A stretch of 10,123 nt of DNA from Chromera velia (Eukaryota; Sar; Chromeraceae), in NCBI GenBank assembly GCA_018398765.1, contig JAHBMJ010003561.1, forward strand, positions 1 through 10,123, given 5' to 3'. Each line of letters starts with the position of its first letter. Position 1 is the first letter of the stretch. The notes beneath the pieces were generated by a model that saw only the letters and a program-made list of their open reading frames with translations, searched no databases and was not told the origin of the DNA. Shown one piece after another: positions 1 to 7,560 of the stretch. The translations under genes and the position numbers were made by a program.

Positions 1-840
1 GGGGGGGGTGTTCAGGGGTATGTGTGCACTTTGCGATTGGAAGACATCATTGGATCCTGAAGGGGGAAGAGGAGTGCACTGTATGGGGGGGGGTGCCGAT
101 GCCTGAAGGGGGGTCCGAATGTCTCCTGCGTTTTGGTTTGGTTTGCTTCCCTTCGTTTGAGGAGCAATCTTCGTCCTTGCAACAAAATATTTTGTTTCCT
201 ACCCGCATGAATCCCTGTTTCTTTGCAAGTTTCCACATCTTCTTACGATAGGCACATGTGTGTGTCCGTGTCTGATTGCCTGTCTGTATTTCTGTGTCTG
301 CCTATCTGGCTGTCATTTGTTTTGCACACGTTGTCTGGCCGCTGCTTCTGTCTTGTCGCCTTTCTTTTTCTCTTTCTCCCTTCCATCCCTCCTTCGTTCA
401 TTCCTTCCTTTCTTTTTTTCTGTATTCATTCTTTTCTTTCTTTCTTTCTTCCTTCCTTCCTTCCTTCCTTCCTTTCTTTCTTCCTTTCTTTCTTTCTTTC
501 TTTCTTTCTTTCTCTCTTTCTTTTGTTTTCGCAATATCCCTTTCTTGCTTGCTTCCTTTGTTCAGCGTTTCCCCCGTAAGTTGCATGAGCATGTTGGACC
601 AAATACTACAAAAAGAGAAAGAGGGGAAAGGGAAGTCGGCCCGCCCCTCTCTTTGTCTCTTGCTCATTCTTCCGGTCTGCGAGAAAAAACAACAGGAGAA
701 GAGAGCAGGACCTTTGTCTGTAAAGAAATGTATGCTTGTACATGTGTCTTACATTCCTCCTTACATGGCAGAGCCTGCCTTCATTTGTTCATGCACGAAT
801 CCATTGAATGATCCCACTGCTACTGCCTGCCTGCGTGTAG
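1..840. other. Non-coding stretch, probably intron upstream of the WD40-like exon
   Basis: No convincing coding exon is visible on either strand. The stretch has G runs near its start (1-8 and 85-94), a T/C/G-rich section (about 255-400), the long pyrimidine tract described separately, and a mixed stretch to 840. The long plus-strand frames here translate the pyrimidine tract into phenylalanine, leucine and serine runs and are artefacts. The end reads as the 3' end of an intron: pyrimidine-rich sequence running into GTGTAG just before 841. A good donor-like GTATGT at 18-23 could be the 5' end of that intron, and GTAAGT near 575 is another donor-like site, but neither has a recognisable exon in front of it. 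Confidence 0.5.
429..524. repeat. CTTT/CTTC microsatellite, uninterrupted pyrimidine tract
   Basis: All 96 bases from 429 to 524 are C or T, built of CTTT and CTTC tetranucleotide units with one block of CTTC units in the middle. Shorter C/T-rich runs precede it from about 361. The tract is strand-asymmetric and close to mirror-symmetric, a composition that can form intramolecular triplex DNA. It would act as an extended polypyrimidine tract if transcribed on the plus strand. Reading frames through it are repeat artefacts. Confidence 0.95.
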
Positions 841-1134
841 GTGTGGGATACGGACGCCCAGAGAAGGGAGGCCTCCTGTGTGTGCGGGAACGAGGGGGAC
901 GAGTACGCATCTCGGCGTTTCCTCGGCCTCTGTGGGCGTCCTCCGAAGGCAGGGGGAGGGGGGGGCAAGGGAGACACAGCGGCTTCTGCTGCTGACTCCT
1001 CCTGCGTCCCTCTGGCGACTCTCGGGGAGGACGGCCGAGTTGCTGTGTGGACTGCGCGTGCCCCCGTGAGGAGGGAGAAGGGGGGGGTGCGGGAGGCCGA
1101 CAAGGAGAATGCAGGTGTGCATGTGAGAGGCTGA
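841..1134 (+). CDS. Exon of a WD40-repeat-like protein (partial gene)
   Basis: The frame opens right after an intron-like TAG (838-840) with V-W-D-T-D and continues in phase 0. Near 1015-1062 it encodes PLATLGEDGRVAVWTARAP, which matches the end of a WD40 blade: small hydrophobics, a G-E-D-G turn, then V-x-V-W. The first W-D would close the preceding blade, so the exon spans roughly one blade. The two W positions are about 69 residues apart, longer than a normal repeat, because a Gly/Ala-rich insertion (about 950-1008) lies between them. WD40 propellers are protein-interaction scaffolds; no specific family is recognised. The 3' end is uncertain. A GTGAGG donor at 1066 would give an exon of exactly 75 codons (841-1065, phase 0 to phase 0). 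Reading through gives a charged tail to TGA at 1132-1134, with AATAAA at 1339 as a possible polyadenylation signal. No start codon or other exon was found. Confidence is moderate because only one blade is visible. Confidence 0.5.
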   Translation: MWDTDAQRREASCVCGNEGDEYASRRFLGLCGRPPKAGGGGGKGDTAASAADSSCVPLATLGEDGRVAVWTARAPVRREKGGVREADKENAGVHVRG

Positions 1135-1842
1135 GCACGCTAGGTGAGTGAGACGGGAAGGCCCCAGGAGAAAGGAAAGAGAGCGACCTAGCGAGGTGAT
1201 GGGGCAATGGGTAATATGGTACGGAAACAGAAAAGACATGCATACACAGTCAGAAGAAGGGAAAGAGACCGGTAGAACGAGAGAGGGCGCCCGGAAGGAA
1301 GAGGATGAGATCGATATCGGGAGTGCCTGCCTCCTTCGAATAAAAACAAAGAACGCGAAAAGCCAGGCTGAGGAGGTCTCTTTCGGTCCTCGTCCACTTT
1401 CGTCTTCGTCCGTGCCTTTTCCTCCTCACGTTTCTTTTAGTTATCCCCGTCTTGTCCCCACACCAGTCCTCTTCTGGACCACTACTTGTACAGTGACCGT
1501 GTGATTGTTCTTTCCCCTCTGACTCAGTGCGAAGGTATTTTTGTGGAGCAAGGAAAGGATGGATGTGATCCTTGTGATGCGACTTTCATTCTTTCTGCGC
1601 TTCTATGTGATTTTGTACTTTTAGACGCTCCTTGAGGCAGACGAATGCCCATCGGCCCGTCCCAACATTCACCCCCTCTTCGCACCGCCCTCTTCCGCTT
1701 GAACATTTCCCTCCCCTCCTGCTTGCCGATTGACCTCCAACACCTTCAGTAGATTGTCACCCATTCAAGTTTGTGAATTAGATGCATCACAGTGTTGTGA
1801 TCACGTGTGCATATGATGCATATCCATGTTTGTCGTCGCAAA
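1135..1842. other. No recognisable gene; possible 3' region of the WD40-like gene
   Basis: Purine-rich sequence (about 1145-1320) gives way to pyrimidine-rich sequence (about 1380-1730). A strong donor-like GTGAGT lies near 1145 but follows an in-frame stop of the WD40-like frame. AATAAA at 1339-1344 could be a plus-strand polyadenylation signal. The open frames here are short, low in complexity and match no family I recognise. Confidence 0.4.
1782..1821. repeat. Short inverted repeat beside the transposon insertion site
   Basis: ATGCATCA (1782-1789) pairs with TGATGCAT (1814-1821). A smaller CACA/TGTG pairing lies inside it near 1788-1799. The repeat is only 22 bp from the left target-site duplication. 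It may be a chance palindrome or local structure at the insertion site. Confidence 0.45.
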
Positions 1843-1850
1843 TTCAATCC
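1843..1850. repeat. Left target-site duplication of the hAT-like element
   Basis: TTCAATCC here is repeated in the same orientation at 3733-3740, directly outside the two transposon ends. Eight base pairs is the duplication length typical of hAT elements. The shared direct repeat can be stretched to 10 bp (ATTCAATCCT), because its outer bases coincide with the terminal T and A of the element. Confidence 0.85.
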
Positions 1851-1897
1851 TAGGGATAGCTATCGTATCGTATCGGTATCGTATCGGAATTTAAGGT
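1851..1897 (+). repeat. Left terminal inverted repeat with GTATCG units
   Basis: It starts TAGGGATAGCTA, followed by tandem TATCG/GTATCG units to about 1888. Further GTATCG and CGATA motifs at 1911-1932 extend the subterminal array. Such short subterminal motif arrays are typical transposase binding sites in hAT elements. Confidence 0.85.
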
Positions 1898-2082
1898 TCC
1901 AAAAAAAGGGGGTATCGTCGATAATTTCGATACTGACATAACATTTTTAGTGTACAAAGCTAAAACCTAGTGCAAACGGTATCATTCGTAAAACTGTAAA
2001 CTTTTTATAAAAATCTTATGTTTTTAAAGAGTCAACTTTACTTAGAAAATGGGCTCCAAAACGTTCAGGAGGCCAAACTATA

Positions 2083-2111
2083 AAGGGGGCTTCGCGCCCC
2101 TAACCCCCCTT
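2083..2111. repeat. GC-rich alternative hairpin inside the transposon
   Basis: Two competing stems share one G run. GGGGC (2086-2090) pairs with GCCCC (2096-2100) over the loop TTCGC, and AAGGGGG (2083-2089) pairs with CCCCCTT (2105-2111). The stretch stands out in AT-leaning surroundings. It has no coding potential. Confidence 0.7.
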
Positions 2112-3532
2112 AAAGAGAGTCAACGCATCATGAGATTGAGAATGACTTTATCAACACATCGTTCCTGGAAATCTCATACCAGACACAAACTGTTAGACTC
2201 GATTTTATTCTGATGTGTATACCAAAATTACCCAAATGCAAGTGAATGCATACAAAATTTACAGTAAAACGCAGACATCCACATGCTTACACATGCTATT
2301 CTGCACTTACGAAGGAACTATGTAGATTTGCAGCACAAAGAAGAAAGAAAAACACTGGCAAGCTACACAGCAAGGTTGAACTCTCTTGAGCAACGTGGTG
2401 GTTGATACTCAGCGAGCGGAGTGAAGAAGAAATTGAGGTCAAAGGTCTGATAGTGTGTAGCGCTCTGTATGCTTATCTGTATGTGTGTGCATCTCCATGA
2501 TCGAAAATCAACCAATACGCAAAACGGCCAGCTGAGACTTCAAAGCTGCAACAATTTGGCGGAATACATCCATGGTGAGACACTTCTTAGCTTTCTAGAC
2601 TTTGGGGAAGCCTTCTCCTTCCTCTGCGGAGCGAGCATAAGTAACAAACTCATCAGTCATTCCAGGGAGGGCAAATCCAGTTCCGGAAACATGAAAACAG
2701 CACTGTTTGCAGTATTAGGAGTTCTTTCTGCACAAGTAAAAGCATGAAAGAGACCAAGACAAACACATTGGACTACAAAGGTTCCCACAGGGAAAAAGAT
2801 ACTATTAGACGGTCCTGGTGTGTGTTTTATGATTCAAAGGGTGTGAAGACCAAACCGTTGCTGGAAGCTAGGTCAACGTCGAAAAACGAGTAGCGAGTCG
2901 CCAACTAGCAAGATTTTGTAAAAGATGAGGTTATCAGAGGTATGTTCAGTGGTTAAATATTAATGGTAAAGTGGCAAGCTTTAATGGCAGAGTATGGATG
3001 TCACCGAATGATAGTGACCTCACTCGTAACTGACCTTTCCGAATCTCAGTTCGCCCATGTTGACATCCTGGTCGATCCGGTCACTCCTGAAGCTCCAAGA
3101 CGGCACAAAAAGAAGAGACAACACTGTAAAAAGACGATTTTTAAGATTACTGTCCTTGAGCTCTTTGGACGTTGGCCAGTAAGCCAACTTCGACAGGGCA
3201 ACAACGGGTTAAGCAACTCTGCATGCTGAGGAGATGAAATTTCTATCCGCCTGACGTTTATAATATGCCCACACCTTAGCTTATTTTTTCCCCTTCTGGC
3301 TTATGATGCTTTGATTGTCTAAAAGCGGTTTTATTCAGAAAATAGAAATGATAAAGCTCTGTTAGATCGGATGCAGTGTATATGCAGTCTTGTTTTGAAG
3401 CCAAGTCGGGCTTTCTGGCTGCTGAGGCTGAATTCAGTGCACGTTGGAGCCGGTTCCGCATTTATCCATGCATGGAGCCACGGTTGGGGACGGTATATTA
3501 ATACGTTACATTATATGTACGTTGTTACTGGG

Positions 3533-3547
3533 CCAGGCCACGCCTGG
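3533..3547. repeat. Short perfect palindrome in a GC-rich patch of the transposon
   Basis: CCAGGC (3533-3538) and GCCTGG (3542-3547) form a 6-bp stem with a 3-nt loop. A run of GGCCC/CCGG motifs follows at about 3560-3576. The role is unknown; it may be subterminal structure of the element. Confidence 0.5.
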
Positions 3548-3660
3548 TCTTTAAGCACCGAGGCCCGGCCCGGCGTGCGTCTTGCCACATATTAACCTAG
3601 CTAGTCTTTTACAAGCTTTAAGCAGGCCGATACTAACCGATACTCAGCCGCTCGAGAAAG

Positions 3661-3732
3661 AACCGATAGTCGATACTTCGATACCGATACCAATACCGAT
3701 ACGATACGATATCGATACACTAGCTATCCCTA
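3661..3732 (-). repeat. Right terminal inverted repeat with CGATAC units
   Basis: It ends TAGCTATCCCTA, the exact reverse complement of the left end. Many CGATA/CGATAC units run inward from 3718 and continue to about 3628. The right array is longer than the left, so the two ends are unequal in their number of motif copies. Confidence 0.85.
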
Positions 3733-3740
3733 TTCAATCC
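3733..3740. repeat. Right target-site duplication of the hAT-like element
   Basis: TTCAATCC is identical to 1843-1850 and in the same orientation. The perfect match suggests the insertion is not very old, or that this copy has escaped mutation by chance. Confidence 0.85.
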
Positions 3741-4041
3741 TGCATACATTACAAACGGACCAGTTTAGACCAGGAGGCTCCTAGAGGTGGTGACTTAGCA
3801 TCTAGGAAGATATACGCCATTTCCACTGAATTATATAATTAGAGGGTTAATTATAAGAGTAATATAGGATTGTCTAGAAGATTATGATACTATAATTCAT
3901 ATACTTTTTAAATAACGTACTGACATTGATGTCATTAAACCAAGCATTCTAATTGCCAGTGGTATTTTATTAAAATTTAAATATTTATTGTACCTTTTGG
4001 TGATAAGTAATAAGTAATTTAGTGGTGCCCTAGAGCATTGT

Positions 4042-4080
4042 TGCCGTTTTGTCTTATAGAGGTCGCCACCGCAAACGGCA
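4042..4080. repeat. First of two adjacent GC-rich stem-loops
   Basis: TGCCGTTT (4042-4049) pairs perfectly with AAACGGCA (4073-4080), enclosing a 23-nt loop. It abuts the next hairpin with no spacer and lies in AT-rich DNA. Confidence 0.75.
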
Positions 4081-4119
4081 GGGGTGTGTGCCTCACTCCT
4101 GAGGCTCAGACCACACCCC
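4081..4119. repeat. Second of two adjacent GC-rich stem-loops
   Basis: GGGGTGTG (4081-4088) pairs with CACACCCC (4112-4119). Inside it GCCTCA pairs with TGAGGC over the 4-nt loop CTCC, leaving a small bulge on the 3' side. This is a well-formed two-stage hairpin of 39 nt, the same length as its neighbour. It is not a rho-independent terminator of any expected kind in a nuclear genome. Confidence 0.75.
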
Positions 4120-4740
4120 AGTGGCAGACTTTCTCAGTGACTAAATTTCTTCTTCTGGCAGACAGACAGATAGAAATGAAAGGTACGTATTCAAGTTACT
4201 ATAGACCTAGTGCTAGACGTATTGCTACACTAGCTTGATAATGATGATGATTATAGTGATGATTGGGCTGAACCTGGGGTCTTGTATATATAATTAAATT
4301 GAAATAGAAATAAGAATAGAAAGTATATGATTTTAGCATCCTCTTTCTTCAATTTAGCAAAATATTAATTATTATATATTTATATTCTTATCTGGTTTTA
4401 GTCTTTTAGATCTGGCTATACCTGCTATCACTTAGGTTGTGTTTTAGTATGTTATGGTAGAACTTTGTATAAAAAACTCTAGTCTGACTTTGCCAGTGAT
4501 TTAGTCTACAATTAGTCCTTTTTTTTAGAATAACACATCTAGTAACACACTATTGATAATACTTTTCAAAGTTGGAAGTTGGCAAAGCTTGAAAGCCCCA
4601 GTCACTTTTTTTGTAGTCCAATAGGTGAGAGAAAGAATTAGTAAAAACTGGATCGAGGTCTACAATGCCAGAGCCTTGCTTGGCTTAATTGCTCAGCATG
4701 CGCACATGCTCAGAGATTCAAATTCATTCAATGCGCAGTT

Positions 4741-6329
4741 TCAAGGAAATGTTGAAGAGATAGTGAATGACGGATGTCTCAATTCAGGGCAAGCGTCCCT
4801 GAATGCTTGTGATGCGGGACAACAATGAATGATCCCAAGATTGTGGAGGGAGGGGAGCCGACGCCTTTTCAAGGCATCTGCCAGAGCCAACAGCCCTTCT
4901 TTCCCATGGAAGTTCTCCTCCTGCGCCCCGATCTGCCCAAACTCGAGATCCAACGCTAAGGCATTCAGGCGAGGAAGAGAGGACTCTCCAAGAGCCCCCG
5001 CAAATGCAATCAAGCTGCTGTCTCCCAACTTATTCCTCGTCAGACACATCTCTTCGAGCCTCTCTAAGTCATTCACACGCAAAGCAGAACACAGGGCATG
5101 CATCCCTTCCTCTCCCATGCCGTTCCCGCTCAGACCCAAAATGCGAAGACGGGGCAAATGGTTGCTTCCCATGCCTGAAAACAGTTTTGCTGCCGCCCCC
5201 CCCACCCGCTTTGAGTTATGCAAGTCCAGTTCTTCCAGACTCTTCAGGTGGCCCTGCGAGGCCACATCCATCAACGCCTCCATTCCCATTTTCCCGACCC
5301 GCCCATTCCGAATCGCGAGTTTCTGCAGAGACGGGAGGCGCCCACTGCGGAGGGCGTCTGCGAGTTTCGTCACGTGCTCATCCAAAATCTGGGCAGATGA
5401 CAGCAACAGAACTGTCATGTTGAGAAAATTGACCTTGGTCTCTTTGAGAGAATCAAACAACACCCCAATGCTCACTTCCTCCTGCGCATCCTCACCCTGT
5501 CCGAAATTCTCACTCAAAAAAAGAGTCAGAGACCGCAACGCAAGGGACAGATTGCCCCCCCTGAGCGCGTCTGTCAGTATCTCCGAGACGGGGCTTGTGA
5601 AGGATGCGGTGAAATCAGCATCTAGGGTTTTCACCCGGATCGCCTCTTTCTTCTTTAGGGCAGCTCGACAAATGGCATCCAAAGCAAAGTCTGACACCCG
5701 GAGGGTTTGAAGTACGGGAATGTGTCCCTCGCAGACCGACGAGACAGTGGAAGCACCGACGTGTCTGAGGTGCAAGCACAAGGTCCGAATGGGGGGCCGA
5801 TCTGTAGCCTGAACAGCTCTCAGAATGGCCTCTGCACCCTCACGGTAAATGTCTTTCATGGTAAGATTCAAGGTCGTCAGAGAAGGTAGGAAGGCCTGGG
5901 TGAGGACTTCTGACAGAGCTATCGGGCCTGTATTGGCCTCACTCACCACGCTATTCATGAAGCGCCCCTCGAGACTGAGGCTCTGGAGACGGTGGAACTT
6001 CCCAAGCCGCACAACAGAGACGACTGCCTCAATGGCTGAAGAGGGCATTGCCCATCCTCCAAGAAAGAGCTCTCTGAGAGACGGCAGGGCTCCCTCCCGC
6101 AGCGCTGTGCAGAGCTCTGGAATGCCTGAGCTCGAGAGGTGGTCTCCTGAAGATCTAAAGGTCTCGATGGGGGGGCATTCTGGGAGGGAGAGGGCATGAG
6201 TACAGAGAAGTTTCATCTTTTCGGCATCCACGTCTGTGTTCTGAAGGTCTAGATGCCTCAGATTCGGAACGCTTCCTTCCTTCAGCGCATCGGCAAGCTC
6301 TCTGACACCTTCTGTCCCGAGGCAGTTGT
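4741..6329 (-). CDS. Leucine-rich repeat protein (RNase-inhibitor type), terminal exon
   Basis: This exon encodes 528 residues plus the last two bases of a split codon, ending at TGA (4743-4741). It contains about 13 LRR units of the ribonuclease-inhibitor type, 28-32 residues each, in the form 'G-x-x-x-L-x-x-A-L-x-x-G-x-L-P-x-L-x-x-L-x-L'. Clear units include GTEGVRELADALKEGSVPNL at the N-terminal side and GEEGMHALCSALRVNDLERL towards the C-terminus. The middle (about 5440-5720) is more divergent. The last 20 or so residues, ending in S-S-T-F-P, look like a short cap. No signal peptide, transmembrane segment or catalytic domain is visible, so a cytosolic protein-interaction scaffold is likely. 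The frame runs on to an ATG at 6379-6381, but those residues are a Ser-Leu translation of a CT microsatellite that is the intron's polypyrimidine tract; the exon starts at 6329 after TCTGCAG. The family is large in chromerids and other protists, and the individual function is unknown. Confidence 0.9.
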
Positions 6330-6330
6330 C

Positions 6331-6368
<38 letters not shown>

Positions 6369-6608
6369 CGAGACGGGGCAAAATGAAGTCAAATGCGGGT
6401 CAGGGAGACTGAGCTCTCATCCAAGCAGTCAATTTAGGTCTTTTCGTCTTACTGTGCTCGTGTTCCTCTGTCTTTCTGCGGAGAGATCTCTAGGCACTGT
6501 TCTCCTGCCGCTCTTCTTGCTCTTCTGGACCTCCATGAAGTTGGCCTGCCTCAGTCTCTGCCTAGCTTCTTGCTGCAACACGTCTTCGAGACGATATGCC
6601 GTGCGGAC
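6330..6608 (-). other. Intron of the LRR gene (279 nt)
   Basis: The donor is AAAG|GTCCGC at 6608, with a weak +3 to +6. The acceptor is TCTGCAG ending at 6330, directly preceded by 15 CT units on the minus strand. The intron is phase 1. Joining its two sides restores an uninterrupted LRR, L-E-R-L-S-L-K-D-N-C-L-G-T-E-G, with a codon (GAC) split across the junction. That restored repeat is the main evidence. A stronger-looking donor, GTAAGA at 6452, lacks an exon in the right phase. Confidence 0.75.
6334..6363. repeat. (AG)15 dinucleotide microsatellite at the splice acceptor
   Basis: Fifteen AG units run on the plus strand, which are CT units on the coding strand. The repeat ends 3 nt before the AG of the LRR gene's 3' splice site and so forms its whole polypyrimidine tract. 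Confidence 0.95.
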
Positions 6609-6686
6609 CTTTGAGACTCAAGCGCTCCAGAGAGGACGGAAGGGCAGAGAACAACCCAGAGATCTCAGTCGACCCGAGTGTGGCGC
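6609..6686 (-). CDS. LRR gene, internal exon encoding one repeat
   Basis: The exon is 78 nt, phase 1 to phase 1, and adds exactly 26 residues, one LRR unit: (x)-A-T-L-G-S-T-E-I-S-G-L-F-S-A-L-P-S-S-L-E-R-L-S-L-K followed by the split D codon. The P-S-S-L-E-x-L-x-L phrase is typical of protist RNI-like repeats. The proposed acceptor TATGCAG precedes 6686 and has a modest pyrimidine tract. Both boundaries fall at the same place in the repeat, just after L-x-L, as expected for repeat-by-repeat exon duplication. The same frame stays open up to TAA at 6768-6766, so the exon could start further upstream. It is too short to show up by ORF length. Confidence 0.7.
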
Positions 6687-7560
6687 CTGCATATGTGTGA
6701 GAGGCAATGGCATGCTCGTCAGAATACAAGGACGTATCCGTAGCCGCAGGGAGGGAAGCTGAGTATTAGCCGCAGTCGTAGGAAGGGAGTCGCAGTCGTA
6801 ACGAAAGTTCTAAGGTTTCAGCCATGAAGAACAAAAACAGGCTGAAGTGGAAGGGAGTGACGGATAGGAGCGGGACGGAAAGTGAAGCGAACATACTGGC
6901 CTGCCAAAGAAAGGGGGCGGACGGGCAAACGGATCGATCCAGTGTGGGGGCCCGGGGGGGCGGTGGGAACAGGGCCCACGATTTCGGAAGTGGCAGGTCA
7001 GTGCAGAGGTTTGCACTTGCAAGGGCTCACAAGAACTTTTGACTGACGGGAAAATGAGACGCTCCTGAGCTTCAGTCCTCTCTGGATCTCCTCCTTCTCC
7101 TGAGCAGCGAGACGAGCGAGGAAGCGACCCCAAGGGGAGGCGGCGTGGGGCCCTCTGGTCGCACAGCGCCCTGCTTGGGCAGACAAATTCAGCAGCTCGA
7201 GAATATGAAACTCAGTAGCCGGAAGAATAACACCTCCTTAATGACACAACAGAGTCGTGCATGCTGCAAACCGTTTGGAGAACACCAAGTGAAGGAAGGA
7301 TCCCACAGGGCCCCCACTACAAAGAAAAGAAACAGATCGATCGACGTGTCCCAACACCACCAGATAAAAACGCACAGGCGAAAACGCAACACCGCAGTGT
7401 CCCATGACAATCTGAGTCAACCTCTCTGCATGCCATTGGTCTTGTTTCCGGCTGAGTCCCCCCTTTTGATTGAGTGGAAGTCGATCGACCACCCAAGTGC
7501 CCTCTCTGTGCGTGCATTCAACAAATGAATGAACTGAATGAAAGAGCCGACCCAGTTTTA
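6687..7560. other. Upstream side of the LRR gene; no resolved exon
   Basis: Further 5' exons of the minus-strand LRR gene are expected here or beyond, but none could be joined in phase. The best coding-like stretch is on the minus strand at about 7186-7035, where one frame reads G-R-F-L-A-R-L-A-A-Q-E-K-E-E-I-Q-R-G-L-K-L-R-S-V, a charged helix, and runs into a donor-like GTGAGC. It has no recognised domain and its phase does not fit the 78-nt exon directly. An ATG in a reasonable context at about 6825 (minus) opens only a 19-codon frame. Confidence 0.3.

Larger units (their letters stand above)
1851..3732. mobile_element. hAT-like DNA transposon, non-autonomous or decayed (1,882 bp)
   Basis: The ends are inverted repeats: TAGGGATAGCTA on the left and TAGCTATCCCTA on the right, a perfect 12-bp match followed by imperfect arrays of GTATCG/CGATAC units. 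The whole is flanked by the 8-bp direct repeat TTCAATCC. Ends of the form (C/T)AGGG plus 8-bp duplications are the known signature of the hAT superfamily. The element is shorter than usual autonomous hATs and has no transposase-length frame. The longest frames (92 codons at 2469-2747 plus, 88 codons at 2963-3229 plus) match no transposase motif I recognise; no BED finger or C-terminal dimerisation motif was seen. It was therefore probably mobilised in trans. The interior contains a GC-rich double hairpin near 2083-2111, a palindrome at 3533-3547, and exon-like fragments on the minus strand. Mutator-like origin (9-11 bp duplications) is the main alternative. Confidence 0.85.
3741..4620. other. 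AT-rich island without a recognisable gene
   Basis: Base composition changes sharply. Between 3841 and 3900 only 15 of 60 bases are G or C by direct count, and most of the rest is similarly AT-rich apart from the hairpin pair at 4042-4119. Frames are short; the longest (4038-4238, 66 codons) is interrupted and unrecognised. A GAT-rich stretch (about 4228-4263) encodes acidic residues in one frame but is flanked by stops. The island sits between the transposon and the 3' side of the LRR gene. It could be an older mobile element, an organelle-derived insert or ordinary AT-rich intergenic DNA; no terminal repeats were found to decide. Confidence 0.5.

Noticed and set aside
276-995. 239-codon plus-strand frame
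   Set aside because: Much of it is Phe/Leu/Ser translation of the CTTT/CTTC repeat, and it overlaps the WD40-like exon in another frame.
761-1243. 160-codon minus-strand frame
   Set aside because: It is antisense to the WD40-like exon and is low-complexity Pro/Ser/Arg/His without a motif.
1843-3740. Mutator-like element with a 10-bp duplication (ATTCAATCCT)
   Set aside because: Possible, since the direct repeat can be read as 10 bp, but the extra bases equal the terminal T/A of the element, and the TAGGG ends with an 8-bp duplication fit hAT better.
4190-4300. Possible retrotransposon fragment with an acidic D-D-D-Y-S-D-D peptide
   Set aside because: The peptide arises from a GAT-rich simple repeat between stops, and no neighbouring RNase H or integrase motif was found.
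4829-5710. 293-codon open frame on the plus strand
   Set aside because: It is antisense to the LRR exon, is rich in Ser, Arg and Pro and shows no domain. The minus-strand frame has clear LRR periodicity over its whole length.
6334-6381. N-terminal M-P-R-L-V-S-L-S-L-S extension of the LRR frame
   Set aside because: It translates a CT microsatellite and intron sequence. Splicing at 6329 restores a proper LRR, whereas this extension does not.
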